DNA of 64,000 nucleotides from Antedon bifida (Eukaryota > Echinodermata > Crinoidea > Comatulida > Antedonidae): the NCBI GenBank assembly GCA_963402885.1, contig OY727095.1:21767001-21831000 (forward strand), given 5' to 3'. Below are positions 1 to 15,320 of this stretch, one piece after another. Numbering within the stretch: the first letter of the stretch is position 1; every line of letters begins with the position of its first letter. Made by a program: the position numbers and the translations under genes. Under the pieces are notes generated by a model. That model worked only from the letters and a program-made list of their open reading frames with translations, was not told the origin of the DNA and searched no databases.

Positions 1-3946
<3,946 letters not shown>

Positions 3947-3957
3947 CTCAAGGAATT

Positions 3958-5442
3958 GTTTGTTTTAAAAAAAGAAACGTTACAGAGAATCCCAGATCAA
4001 GTTCAGATACAATGAACATTGTAGGGAACATACTGTAAGAACATGACAGAAACAAGATATTTAGACAAGTAGAAAAAGAAACATTATAATTGAGTTTGTT
4101 ATTGTTATCAGTTATTGAAATAAGATTATTGGCATGTATTTATTTTGTCTGTATGGTATTTATATTTTTGTAATATTTTGTTTGGTTGGAATTCACTGAA
4201 TCTTTTACAGTAATTTATTAATAACAGTACCTGTGATTTTACATTACCATTGACCATTGAAATTGACAGTAATTTTAATGTAGTTTTACAGTTATTTATC
4301 AACATTACTCTTGATTCTACATTATGGTAGACCACTTCCTTTGAAATCAACAGTAATTTTACTGTAGTTTTACAGTAATTTATTTATGGCCGGTACCCGT
4401 GATTTTACGTTATTGATGACAAACAGACTTTCAGATTAACAGTAATATACTGTAGTAATTTATTAGAAACAGTACCTGTGATTTTACGTTATAGTTGACA
4501 TCCGACTTTCAAGGTAACAGTAATTTACTGTAGTTTTAGAGTAATTTATTTTCAACAGTACCTGTGATTCTACATTACGGTAGACAACCGACTTTATGAC
4601 CAACAATTTACTGTAGTTTTACAGTAATTTATTTTCAACAGTACCTGTAATTCTACATTACGGTAAATTACTGGCGTCCAGATTGCCAGTAATTTACCGT
4701 TTTTTTATAAGAATTTTTTTAACAGTGTAGGCCCTATATATCTTGTACTGGGGAAGGGTTAGTGTGTGTTGCATGAGAGAAAGCTCTGCAATTTTATTTC
4801 TGACTATTTTAGTTTTTGTGTCAGGATCAGCTGGAGAGAGAACCTCACAAACATATTGCTAACTCATTGAGTTGAACCAAACATGACACTACTAAATAAC
4901 ACTTAAAACTGGGTCGATGAAATAAAACATATACAGGTATACCTTAAATTAAATATGTCATTGTTTCATTAATTTGCCTTTGGATTTATATAAATTAAAA
5001 CATAAATTAAATAAGTTCTTTGTATGTTTTCTCTTTATTGTGAATAACGTTTGAATGTATTTTTTCTTGTTATTTGTAAGAGGCTATATAACTTGATTCG
5101 GCTGTTGAGAAAAAAAAAACAATACTGTATTACATGAAATGTAAAATAAAACATGATATGATTTAACTGTTGATGGCCTATAACATAACATGTTAGGGCC
5201 TATATAGTGTAAAATACGATATAATTTACAGACACATAATAAAAGCTATAGGCTAACTACAGCAGCAGTTTTTTGTTTGTTTTTCTCAAACACAGTGAAA
5301 TACAAAACAATTGGCACAATGACACAAACAATAGAAGCCTCAACAAGCCTGACACACCCAACCCAACATATTGACTAACACCCCTATAAATAATAATGGA
5401 ATAGTCCTATATTCAATACATGCCGAAAACTCAGGTTGATCC
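3958..5442 (-). repeat. Segment X in copy A: partial inverted-repeat element
   Basis: The stretch is the reverse complement of 37766-39447, apart from about 197 bp present only in copy B near 38253-38449. Its right end, the last 250 bp or so up to 5442, is one terminal inverted repeat of the element described at 37766-40519. The left repeat is missing here, where X is joined to a carboxypeptidase exon. No coding capacity was found. The orientation relative to its neighbours is opposite to copy B, as expected if the interior flipped between the inverted repeats. Confidence 0.85.
4195..4715. repeat. Minisatellite, about 83-bp unit, six diverged copies
   Basis: A phrase of the type CAGTACCTGTGATTYTACRTT recurs at about 4225, 4305, 4389, 4470, 4556 and 4639, each followed by a CAGTAATTTACTGTAGTTTTACAG phrase that is itself nearly palindromic. 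The inverted counterpart is 38690-39210. The repeats are diverged and non-coding. Confidence 0.85.
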
Positions 5443-6436
5443 GCTTTATTTGCCTGTCGTGTTTATATATTATATTCATGAAATGTATTATTTGAAACTC
5501 GTACTTACTTTTTTAATACCTTATTCATTTGTTTTATTATTGATTGAAAGAAAGAAAATAAATGTTTACGTTGAATTGTTGAATTTATAGTCAACAACTA
5601 TTTGAAATTGAAGCCACATGGTCGACTCATGGTCGACGATATCGCCCATGCTGGAAAATAATTTGAGTAAATAATTACATTTTATGAAGAAAAATAGTAG
5701 AAATTCATATAATATTGAACATTTCTACTTTCCAAAATGTGTCAAATAAGTATTTAATGATAATTTATGCATTTCGGATCTTCTAAATTTTATTTTTTTC
5801 ATTTATTTGATTTTTTAAATTAAATTGGTTTTATTACTAACCCTATTTTAAATGGTACGTTCCATGCGGCACTAACGCGCATGCGTAGCTTCGGTTAAAA
5901 AGCAACTTTGGACTGTACCATTTTGTAGAAAGGTAATTTTATAAATGTAATTTATTTTGCTTATTATTATTGTCGTTTAAAATTGTTTTATGTATTGTAT
6001 GTAAATAAAATAATTTGGTTGTGTTTCAGGGAACAATATAAAATTTGCTATAATGTTAAACAGATGGTTGTGGTGTTGAACAAACAGTATCCTTTCTATT
6101 TTCTAGTGGACCAAATAAAATTTCTTATATCTTCTACTACTAGTACTAACTACCCTAGTGACAACCCGTCAACCGATTCAGTTCCAAACCAATACAATCA
6201 TTCACGAAAACATCACCTCAAGAGGAATATTTGTTGCCACAGACACTTACCTTTATTTTAGTGATGTTAATAAAGAGGCTGCAGTGAGGGTTGCCTAGGT
6301 ATAGTACTAGGATTTAGCAGCTATTGTCGAATTATATCTATTGTGTAAGTGGTTGAATTGCATTTGTTCAGTAGTAGTAGTACTAGTACATTGCATTGTT
6401 GTGAACACATAATAAATACACACTATTGCTTAACAA

Positions 6437-6549
6437 TCTCTTTCGGTTTTTGGGTAGCCCTGAAAAGGGCTGTTTGGTTTGAGATTGTTTGCGGTTTGTG
6501 GTAGCCCTGAAAAGGGCTGTTTGGTTTGAGGTAGCCCTGAAAAGGGCTG
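6437..6549 (-). terminator. Three histone-type 3' stem-loops with a U7-like purine element
   Basis: On the minus strand, downstream of the RAG1-like stop codon, AGCCCTTTTCAGGGCT occurs three times (6533-6548, 6503-6518, 6456-6471). Each copy is followed by ACC and preceded by CAAAC. This is a 6-bp stem with a UUUC loop and the ACC tail of replication-dependent histone mRNA hairpins; the usual outer GC pair is AU here. After the last hairpin comes CCGAAAGAGATTG (6434-6446), resembling the histone downstream element that pairs with U7 snRNA, at the usual short distance. No AATAAA is seen on this strand between stop and hairpins. Copy B has the same array. That it processes RAG1-like transcripts is inference. 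Confidence 0.75.
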
Positions 6550-6878
6550 TTTGGTTTGAGTTTTTTTTTTTTTTTCTTTAGGGTTTGGCTGCCAACATGG
6601 ATGGCGATGTCTTCACCCAATGTTCCTTCATTGCACTGGTCAGAATACCAAGGTCATCGTTGAATCCACGGATGTTGGGTGTTAAGCTGAGCGTGCATGC
6701 TCTCCCCTCCCTGCTCTCCATGGAATCCCAATCCGAACTTCCATCTTCTTATCCATTCAGACACATGTTCTTCCAGAATGTGCATCTTGGGAGGCTCTGT
6801 TTCTTGAAAGTGTTTCCGAAAGAACTGCACATAATCTTCAATGTCTGATTCTTCAGAGACAAAAAAAAAAATGTAATA

Positions 6879-7090
6879 GATAGACAGACAGGCTAGATAG
6901 ACAGACAGGCTAGATAGACAGACAGGCTAGATAGACAGGCTAGACAGACAGACAGGCTAGACAGGTTAGACAGGCTAGACAGGTTAGACAGACAGGCTAG
7001 ACAGGTTAGACAGACAGGCTATCAGGCTAGACAGACAGACAGGCTAGAGATACAGGCCAGACAGATAGGCTAGAGAGACAGGCCAGACAT
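6879..7090. repeat. Microsatellite (GACAGACAGGCTA-like) in a RAG1-like intron
   Basis: About 210 bp of irregular AGACAGACAGGCTAGAT repeats lie in the intron between the last two coding exons of the RAG1-like gene. The tract is repeated at 41964-42175 in copy B. Confidence 0.95.
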
Positions 7091-8221
7091 CCAGGCAAAT
7101 TTAACTCAATATATTTACAAAAATATTGTTGGTGCTGAAAGAAACTCATCGAAGAATTTAGTGGAGCAGCTGAAGTTGAGATTTTAGTAGAAAAATAATA
7201 AGTATTGATTTTACCAAGCTTCAATATCATCTCCTCTGTGAAAAATGAGGCACAATTGTATTGCCTGTGGCAGTTCCCAAACAAATTAAATAATCTTCCA
7301 TATTTTGTTGTGACACTGACAACATTCTCTTTAATTTCTGGGCTGAGTTCTATTGCAGTCTTGCATATTTTTGTCATAAGTGTTTTGATATTTTCAGGCT
7401 GAAAGTAAATAATTCAATGATAAAATGAATAGTATAGTATAAAAGTCAAATGACAATGACATTACTATAATTATATAACATAAATGAAATACCTTGCAGC
7501 ACTTATGAATATGGTTACCGACAAACGATTTGCCGTGATATGCCTGTCTGTTAACCCTGAAGGATTTCAGCACATCATCAAGTTTTGCCACCAAAGGCCC
7601 TTTTCTCACTTCAGGTAAGTCTTTAGAAATATGGACTGCTTCAGCTCTCTAAAACCAATAAATATATTGTTAGAAAATAAAATAATTCTAAGGAAAAATG
7701 CCACCTGTATAGAAATGTTTTCTAATTGTCTGATTTAAACTTACAACTTGTGCCTCTTGTGCCTCTTGGCTTTGAATCTCGCTAATTATACTCTCAGTTG
7801 TTCCACTGGTGTCACCCAATAGCATAAAGACACTTAAGTAATCTTTAAGTTGGTCTATTCCATTGCGTATGTCTTCTGCCTTGTTTTCTAGGTCTTTGAT
7901 TTGATTTGACATGGCAACGTGCTTTAAGAATGTGGGGATATTGGTAGGAGTTTCGAGACTGTTTTGAAGCAATGCACTATCAGTAGACTTTAAAATGATG
8001 TCGTCCAGTTGCTGGCAAGCTGACTCCAGACTGTTGAAGTTTTTTAAATATAAGCCTAGGCTTATATGTAAGCCAGGAGGACATACCTATTTAAAAAAGT
8101 GAGGGAGCAAAATAATTACCTTGTTTTATGAAATTTAAGAGTCATGCAAGCTTTTAGAAAATAATGTTTTAATACCTACATGGTCAATGGGAACTTGTAT
8201 CAAAGGGCGGGCAATTACATT

Positions 8222-8721
8222 AGGGAGGTTTCGCAACCTTACGAATACGATAACGAAAACGGATACGTCACACATTTGTGAAACTTTTGAGCTGATCCCC
8301 AATTCATATTCGTAAAGCGTATTCGTGTTGACGAATATCACCAGTCATATTCGTAACTACAAAACGAGTATAGTTTTTGATCTATTTTTGCACATTCTGA
8401 ATTTGAATCAGGAACGATTCATGCTTATAATATAATTATAGATTTATTGAAAGTAATTTACTAAAGTAAAGTAAAGTAAATTTTGAGTCAGTCAGTTTTT
8501 AAAGTCCTCACTCGCTTTGATGTTACGCTAGGCCTTAGGCAGCCAAGCACCAAGCAACACGTACACGCGCTTCGCTCAAATTTACCGCAGTCATATTTTG
8601 GACGGCGCTCTCAATATTTCGTTGCCATGCGAAACAGATTTTTACTGGCTTACGAAAACGAATACGTGTGCGTGACGTATCCGTTTTCGTTATCGTATTC
8701 GTAAGATTGCGAAACCTCTCT
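8222..8721. mobile_element. MITE, 500 bp, with about 50-bp terminal inverted repeats (copy A only)
   Basis: Left end 8222-8271 and right end 8672-8721 are inverted repeats starting AGRGAGGTTTCGCAA and running about 50 bp with two or three mismatches. The empty site in copy B reads ACATTATTGTAG; in copy A ATT is found on both sides (8219-8221 and 8722-8724), giving a 3-bp duplication (ATT or TTA). A 3-bp TTA-like target fits Harbinger-type elements. No open frame is convincing. It lies in exon DNA of the RAG1-like gene and disrupts it. Confidence 0.9.
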
Positions 8722-11699
8722 ATTATTGTAGTTCTTTGCTTTTGAAATATTACCACCAGCCTCTCTGAACCTGTCCAAGTATTTCTTCAGAGTGTCCAAT
8801 GTCCTTGGGAGTTGGGATTTGTGTTTTTTGGTTACATGGCACCACAAGCAGTAATGTCGTCCTTTAAAACAAAATTTAATACACATTTGCTTTCAAATAT
8901 CCATCATTTATTAATTGCTAATAATTGCAGTACTGTACCTGTAATACATATATTGTTTGTTTACCGTTTGCACCCGTTAGGCCATATATACGAGCCAAAT
9001 ACTCGTAGTCACCGAATACGAACACTTTGACTTGTTTTCCCCTATTAAGAAAATGAAGCCAGTTAATAATTTGTCTTAATTTACACAAATATATTTGTAC
9101 AATTTTGTGCAATATTTTAATTTTACACATAAATGGTATATTTACCTTAATGTGGAATTTTGCAGCTCTTCGAGTTGAGGCAAGATATCCTTGAGGCCAG
9201 TTCTTAAATTAAAACTGGAATCGGTGGCCTCAAAGCAATTGATGATGATTGTATTATTTTGGGCATTGGGGCGTGGTACATGGCAAAGCTGAAGCATCTG
9301 CTTGAAATTTCCACCACCCTTGTCCCCTCCGATCTTTACCCACATCTCATCTGATGGGATGTGGCCATCGTGCCATGTTAGAAGATTTAATCTGTAAAAG
9401 GTATTGATATTTATTTGATTCATTTTTTAAAATTCAGTAATTAAATTAAATCTGTTAATGAAAGCAAATAAAAAACCTACTTTTCTAGTTCATCATATTG
9501 CTGGCAGATTTTTTTGTTGAGACTTGCAACAGAAACACATGCAGTTTTTTGGATGATTGTATCCCCTGTGTCATTGCAGGAATGTGCCATAGGGACGTAT
9601 TCAGAAATGATGTTGTCGTTAATGATGATGTTTTTTTGGTGCCTCATTTTTGCCTCGCATTCTGTGCTGACACCATATTTTTTTAGCCAGCTTTAAAAAA
9701 AAAATAAAATATTAAAAACTATAATGTTGAGGGTGTTCGATTCAGATACTGCAGAATGTTGATTTGTTATTTACCATTTCAGTTCTCTGTTTTTTTTCCA
9801 TGTTAGGCCAAGATTTGTTTTTAAAGATAGCAAATCACCAGTTGGAAGACGTATCGGACTTTTAAATTGAGAAAACTCATCATCTCTTTGAGCTTCTGAA
9901 TCTCCTCCACTTACTGCCGACCGTACATCATCGATGAATTTACTTCTGTTGTGAACAGTTCTCCAGCCTGCATCAGATGAGCTTTTTCGTGGTATCGGCA
10001 TCGCCATTGTTTTTAGTTTCTGGTTTTTGAAAAAAGGTAATACATTTCTATAGTTGGTGTTATTTTTAGTAATAAAATTAAGTAAACTTGTTAGTTTTTA
10101 TTGAATTTAAGTTTTAAGTTTTTTGTAATAATTAACAATTTGATTATACAGTAATAACCATTAAAAAAGTACCTTTCCTTTAACACTAAACTCAGTTGTG
10201 TTGTTGTTCGACTGTTTCAATTTTGCTTTTAGGATGTGTAGACCAACTTCCTCCATCAGTGGCGTTACTGGAGTACCAAGTGGATGGTTTAATATGTCAT
10301 CTATTTGGTTCGTTTGTTGTAATTGATCACGAGGAGTGACTGGCGTTGATGTTAAGTTAGTTGGCGATGATAGATAACAGTGGTCTGGCAGGCATACATG
10401 GTCACTGATACATTTACATTTCACTACAGTACGACATCTTTTACATACAACAGGAACAGACAGATAACATTCAGCAAAGATTGACTGAACATCGTTAATA
10501 CATGAAAAATGCACAGGTACATTACATACAGAACATTGGACAGTATCACAATCCATATACAACGGTTGAATGCAGGACTTGCACATAACGTGATGGCAAG
10601 ATGTAACCACAGGAAAAGACGAAACAAGTTTACAAATACCACATTTAAAATTATCAAGTGAACTTGAAACATGAAAGGAGCCAGAAATTGGCTGAAGAAA
10701 CGGAGGCTTTAAGTTTTTAAAATGTGTTTCCACTGCAACGGTAGTTGCATGTTTTATTTTATAGCTTTCAGTTGCTAAACCTCTTTTCTTCTTCTTCGGT
10801 CTACCGCCACTTTTCTGTGTCTCAAATTGGGCACATGTACTACAGTCGCCTGTTCTATGATGGGGTTGCCACTGGGTTACATTGCATGGTTTGTTTTTTT
10901 GCAAATATCCCATGCACAGCAGACAGAAATACTTGGGGTGAACACCATCAATATCTTGCAAAATGTTGATGTTTAAAGCAGTTGAAAATTGTGGTTGAAA
11001 GTTGGAACAAGCAAACTGCCTGATTTCCTTGGCTCCTTGTCTGGAGGCATAAAGTTTTAGCCTGTTCCCACATATACGACACAAGTAATTTAGATTTATA
11101 ACATGCTTTTCCATATTCAATTTTAATAAAAGAATGACGTTTTACACAGTGAGGCCTATACTAATATTAATATATTACTAGTATTATTTTGTTAAAGTAC
11201 AGGAAATAGTCTTCAACATCGACCTGAAATAAGAAAAAAATTAGAATAGGCTCAACATCAAGAGTGCATTTTAAGTTTTATTTGATAATAAATAAATAGT
11301 ATCTTAGAATTGAATAATGACAAAAAACTCTGAAAATTTAATTATTACAGAAATTATATGCCTTGTATATTAATTAATGTTTTTATAATGATACTTTTGG
11401 TAATTTGATATGCCTATACTAAAATCGTTTTTTATAATTGTTTTTGCTCACTAAAAATTTTGAAAATTTCACTAAGTATGTATTATTATATTAAAAGTAA
11501 ACATATATTTAAAAAAAATAAAATTATGAATTCTTACCGTAGTTATACGACTTTTAATTGTCTTTTTCGTCGGCGCGATTGTTTGTTTATCGTTGCCAAG
11601 TAACGAAACTACGAAGGTATGTTTACGCCCTCTATTGATGAGTGACGTAACCAGGAAGTATCGAATTTCAGGCTTTTGCATAGCGAGCGAACATACGTG

Positions 11700-11876
11700 G
11701 GTACCGCACCACCACCACCACACAACAACACACACACGCGGGCTCAGCTGCTGCATTTGACCACCACACCACGGCGGGCGGCAATTGTGTTTGAGTCGTC
11801 CACAACAACACATCAAACAAGAAGTCTAGGCCTATTCCCAATCACGCACCGCGTACCCTGGAACATGACGAATTGG
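11700..11876 (+). promoter_or_regulatory. OGG1 promoter/5' leader segment (copy A), shared with 37586-37765
   Basis: This CA-rich 177-bp segment leads into the OGG1 start codon and is repeated almost exactly at 46281-46457 and, as an isolated piece, at 37586-37765 (3 bp longer by one extra CCA). It also separates OGG1 from the divergent RAG1-like gene, whose 5' exon reads left from about 11650, so it may act as a shared promoter. The end of similarity at 11699/11700 marks a boundary between the RAG1-like block and OGG1 flank. No TATA box was recognised. TGACGT near 11643 resembles a CRE half-site. Confidence 0.55.
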
Positions 11877-11944
11877 AAGAGGCTCACGTGTACATTACAA
11901 GAATTACGCCTGGATGTTGCTTTAGTTTGTGGTCAGAGTTTCAG
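11865..11944 (+). CDS. OGG1: OGG1 (8-oxoguanine DNA glycosylase), first coding exon, copy A
   Basis: The ATG at 11865 opens a 27-residue exon whose end reads QELRLDVALVCGQSFR, the conserved N-terminal signature of OGG1 (ELRLD then GQSFR). It ends at a GTATGA donor after 11944, within the Arg codon, which matches my recollection of where vertebrate OGG1 exon 1 ends. OGG1 removes oxidised guanine from DNA in base-excision repair. No later OGG1 exon could be found to the right, where transposon relics fill the sequence. The gene is therefore either broken or has a first intron reaching beyond the duplicated block. Confidence 0.75.
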
Positions 11945-13002
11945 GTATGAAGGTCCAAGGATCAACGGGGCATAGGAAGCCCACACTATCTTTACAGATG
12001 TAGGGCCTAGGCTAGACCTGACCGGGATGAATTTAGTATGGAACGCCAAGCTTGCTTGCATTGTTTATATATTGTATGCATTGTTTAGATGGTGACCTCC
12101 GTGGCTTATTCCATTAATAGGGGTACATTGCTTAACCGATTTTCTAATCAATTTCTAATCAACTTTCTAGGCTAGTCTACAATTTCTGGACATTGTCATT
12201 TTTAAGCATTTCATATTTTTCAAAAAAATTTGCGCTGCGCACTCGCTTTTGCGCACTTTGACCGTACGCAGCTTAGAAATACCTTTTGCACTTGATTATC
12301 GTTCTTTATACTTTTTATGATGTATTTCTTTCATTTTTGATAAATTAGGAATGTAAAATAATGACACACTTGCACATCAAACTTTAAAAATTGTGCGCTT
12401 GAAAATGGGTTATTTTATTTCAACCACATCCAACAGCGAAAAATCGGCAATTACAGGATGCCTTAAAGATGAACTTGAGTTGAGTATATGATTTTGAGTT
12501 TCTGATATTAAAATTACATAATAATTAATATTCTTAACAAAATGGGTGCTTTAATTTTTTGTGTATGTTTGACAAAAATGTTAAAAAAATAGAATTTAAA
12601 AATCTTATTCTATGCCCCACCCACTGCAGATATTCACCGAAGCGTGAAAATGACCATGACGTCATCTCAGTTTCGCGCATGCAGTCTGTAAATCAATTTG
12701 AGCCTTTAGCAAATGGAGATGAGGAAGAAAATATGGAAACTGAGGATTTGAGGGAGAAGCAAAATAGATTACAAAATACTGACTGGTAAATTGAATTTTA
12801 ACTTTTTTTATACTGTACTGACGTAGGCTACGTGACTCTATCTAGGTTATCTGATTCTAGCATATAAATATAGTCTATAGTAGTATAGGGTGACTACAAA
12901 ATGTCACGGGTCAATGATTTTCCGCTCGAGTTGCTTCTGGTAGACAAGCAAACTCTGAGTACAGCGTGGTCAGTGTGTTTACTGTGTGTTTACGTATAGA
13001 CA
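11945..13002. other. OGG1 intron / start of ISL2EU-like relic, copy A
   Basis: The sequence is mostly AT-rich and non-coding. At 12680-12785 there is a possible small exon on the plus strand, acidic, ending at a GTAAAT donor, preceded by a TGACGTCA site at 12658-12665. Joining it to the exon at 13003 is not in frame by the sites I can see, so it may be a 5' leader exon. Confidence 0.4.
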
Positions 13003-14320
13003 ATGGCAGTCGGCACCGCTAGTTCGTCGTTGCCAAACATTGTTTTATCAACAATAACTGATAATTTATCTACAACTGAACGTCGAAGATATCTTCAGAA
13101 AATATCAGGTATTGGAAAAGACCCATATTTGATTGATAAAGATGAATTTTCGCACGAAATCGACAGTCTGCCGGACCTCACAGCGATGGATATCATGGCA
13201 TACTTAATCGCTACGCCAAGCCCATACACAGCTGAAAATTTTCAAGCCTACAAATCTACAGAGGCTTACAATCAATTTGCTAATGGATTTCTGTCGGATA
13301 TGGGCATTTTTTGTCCCCCACACAGACCAGATTTTAAAGTTGTTAGAGGAGATGTAAGTAATATTGAATTTACTTTGTTGTAGTAGGTCTTCCGCCTCCT
13401 CCTAGTTAGTAACTAGGAGGAGGCTAGTAATTATTAGCAGTAGTAGCCTACAGCCTATGCCTTGTGTAAGACTGGGCCTAGCTAGATAGAAGGGATACAA
13501 TTCTACTACTTATTTATTTAATAATTTTATTAAGTTATAACCTTTTTTGGAGAAAAGCCTATGCCCTTTTTTATGTATGTAAAACCATTATTTTATGGTA
13601 CAACCATGAAGTTATTTTAATTTATATCCGGACCATGGATGGATAAGCATGGTTAATTACTGATAAGCAGGAAACCGACTAATTGAAATAAACAATTATT
13701 AATAGTACTGTATAATTAATAAACACAATGCAATCTTTTATAATGTCTGTAAAGGAATAATATTATTTGTTGTTAATATTATTTTATTGACTATTGTTTT
13801 TCATTTTTCAAGGTGTTGCACTCACAGTCGGTTTCTAAGAAACCGTTATCACCTTGGGTTATCTGCAGTGAGTAAAGCTTATTGGATGGAACCAAACCGA
13901 AAGTATGTGGTGGAAAAACCAGTGGCTTCAATTGACGTTTCATCAGCAAAGGCCAAAAAAAGAAAACTAGATGAGTCGATTGATGAGGGCACCCCAGATC
14001 CACCAGTTTCAACTACTACAACATCAGTGGAAACACGCACAACGGCTTTCCATGTCATGAATGACCCAGGGCTTGCATTCCTTGTCGAGCAGCTGGCACT
14101 GATTGCACCAAAATCTGTAGTCCTGAGTACTTTGCCTAAATACTGTGAGGCATTTGTTCCAGTAGAGGTTGAGGAAAAGTTTCCACCTGTTATGAGCAAG
14201 CTGTATGATGCAGAGGCGCTGATGCTTTCGTATCCTGAGCTGTACTGTCTGTTGTCATGTACTCAATTGGTAATGTTGAACTTAAAATTGAGTACTTTTG
14301 ACGGACACCACCGATGACCC
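13003..14320 (+). pseudogene. SWIM/YqaJ-type accessory gene of an ISL2EU-like transposon, internally deleted (copy A)
   Basis: Exon 1 (13003-13353, ending GAT|GTAAGT) encodes 117 residues, including the phrase PSPYTAENFQAYKSTEAYNQF. I associate this pattern with the accessory proteins carrying SWIM and YqaJ-nuclease domains in ISL2EU-like transposons. Exon 2 begins at 13813 and adds VLHSQSVSKKPLSPWVI, the lead-in to the SWIM zinc finger. The sequence then jumps to a later part of the protein in another frame (from about 13875), so the zinc-finger Cys/His residues are absent. The reading ends at about 14260 by colliding with the opposite-strand transposase, so the YqaJ nuclease is also absent. 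Copy B has the same defects. Confidence 0.6.
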
Positions 14321-15320
14321 TCTCCACATGAATTCGTAAATGAGCAATTTTTCTTATGGTTTCCACCTCAAGAGCAGACAGCTGTTGTTTTCCCTTCTTA
14401 AAAGCAGGAATCTTTGCTTCGCAACCATAAAACCCAGCATCATCTTTTATGTCAAAACCTCGGTCGGCAAGGATGACATCCCCAGGTAGCAGATAATCAA
14501 AAAAATCTGACGTCAATGTTATGGTCTTATCTGTACCTCTGCCTCCCCATGCTGCAGACAAATATGAAATTTACCTGCATGGAGTGCAGCCAATTAAAAA
14601 CTTTACTGTATTGTGGTGCTTGTAGCTGAAAAACAGTTGTGCCCTCGCTTCAAGACTTGAGGGCCGCTCGCAAAAAACCTCAAAACAGTCAATTATTACT
14701 GCTACCTTCGACTCCAATGCAATTCGAAATTGCATTGGCATGGTTTTCCACAACACCTCCCTTTCTGGCCATACAATAAGCTCTTGTTCAGCATAGACAT
14801 GGCATCCAGTCCCGTATTAAAAACTCGACACTGTTGAGTCACTTATATGAAATCGGTACGCAATGTCCTGATTTCTAAGGTTCAGTCTAAGTTTGAACAG
14901 TACAATTAGTAACTGCTGGAATCGACTTACTGATGTTCTACTCGGGAATCTTTTTTTAACTAGTTCAAAAACCAACATCAATACTGCAAATGAAGGCAAC
15001 CCTGTGTAGAAATGAGTTCGCTCATTGTCATTTTTAAAAGTTAACTCTGTTATTGGCGACTCCTGTAAGAAGGCCTGTGACTGGGCCTGTAAGACATCTA
15101 TGTCAGCACAACACATAGTAGAGTTTGGTGTTGATATGTCAACACAGACACATATGTTTTCTACAGGAGAAACATCTTCCATATTAGCCTCACCTAATTG
15201 GAGATCTAACAAAACTTCCACAGCAATACATTTCTTTTTTTTTTCAGTTCTTTTTTGTGACCTTTCGTATCGCTCCTTATCACGTTTTGCGGTGTGATCA
15301 TCCAGGTCCAGCCTGCCCAT
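14255..15320 (-). pseudogene. DDE_Tnp_4 transposase of an ISL2EU-like element (copy A)
   Basis: Minus-strand fragments in order: 15320-14817, with a helix-turn-helix of HTH_Tnp_4 type (LRLNLRNQDIAYRFHISDST); 14756-14571, with the first catalytic Asp in VIIDCFEVF; 14561-14255, with the second Asp in VILADRGF and the Glu in RIHVERVIGG. These motifs are diagnostic of the Harbinger/ISL2EU-like DDE_Tnp_4 fold. The frame breaks after STVSSF and again between the two catalytic fragments, and the same breaks occur in copy B, so the element died before the duplication. The C-terminus is cut at the junction with the SWIM/YqaJ-type gene. The genes converge, as in ISL2EU transposons. Confidence 0.75.

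Larger units (their letters stand above)
6654..11114 (-). pseudogene. RAG1-like transposase gene, copy A (inactivated)
   Basis: Same gene as 41656-45695. Exons on the minus strand are 10173-11114, 9775-10019, 9481-9690, 9146-9391, 8965-9041, 8180-8861 (interrupted), 7745-8086, 7493-7648, 7215-7398 and 6654-6850. Two lesions separate it from copy B. A 500-bp MITE (8222-8721) sits inside the exon encoding the CxxC zinc motif. An 8-bp deletion near 6680, just after the exon bearing the catalytic Glu, shifts frame and gives a TGA at 6654-6656, removing roughly the last 30 residues. Upstream exons remain open. A 5' UTR exon ends with a donor near 11538, and an acceptor at about 11227 precedes the coding exon. 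Confidence 0.9.

Noticed and set aside
5263..5310. RSS-like signal: CACAGTG/CACTGTG with an ACAAAAAAC-like nonamer about 14 bp away, in the X-element terminal repeat
   Set aside because: Tempting beside a RAG1-like gene, but the spacing is neither 12 nor 23, the DNA is A-rich and low in complexity, the site is internal to the X repeat, and a palindromic 7-mer is expected several times by chance in 64 kb.
5983..6261. Plus-strand ORF (92 aa), also at 41060-41338
   Set aside because: It starts in a probable intron, has no known motif, and lies downstream of and convergent to the RAG1-like gene. It could be a non-coding spliced unit, but coding is unsupported.
6437..6549. Remnant of an actual histone gene
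   Set aside because: No histone coding end (such as H4 YGFGG or H3 RGERA) precedes the hairpins. The frame leading into them is the RAG1-like last exon.
10424..10969. Frames opposite or offset to the RAG1-like first coding exon
   Set aside because: Shadows of the large zinc-finger exon. No independent start context or motif.
11472..11816. Minus-strand W- and C-rich ORF (VVVWWWWCGT) and its copies at 37496 and 46053
   Set aside because: It is the antisense of the CCA-repeat OGG1 leader and varies in repeat number. Not a gene.
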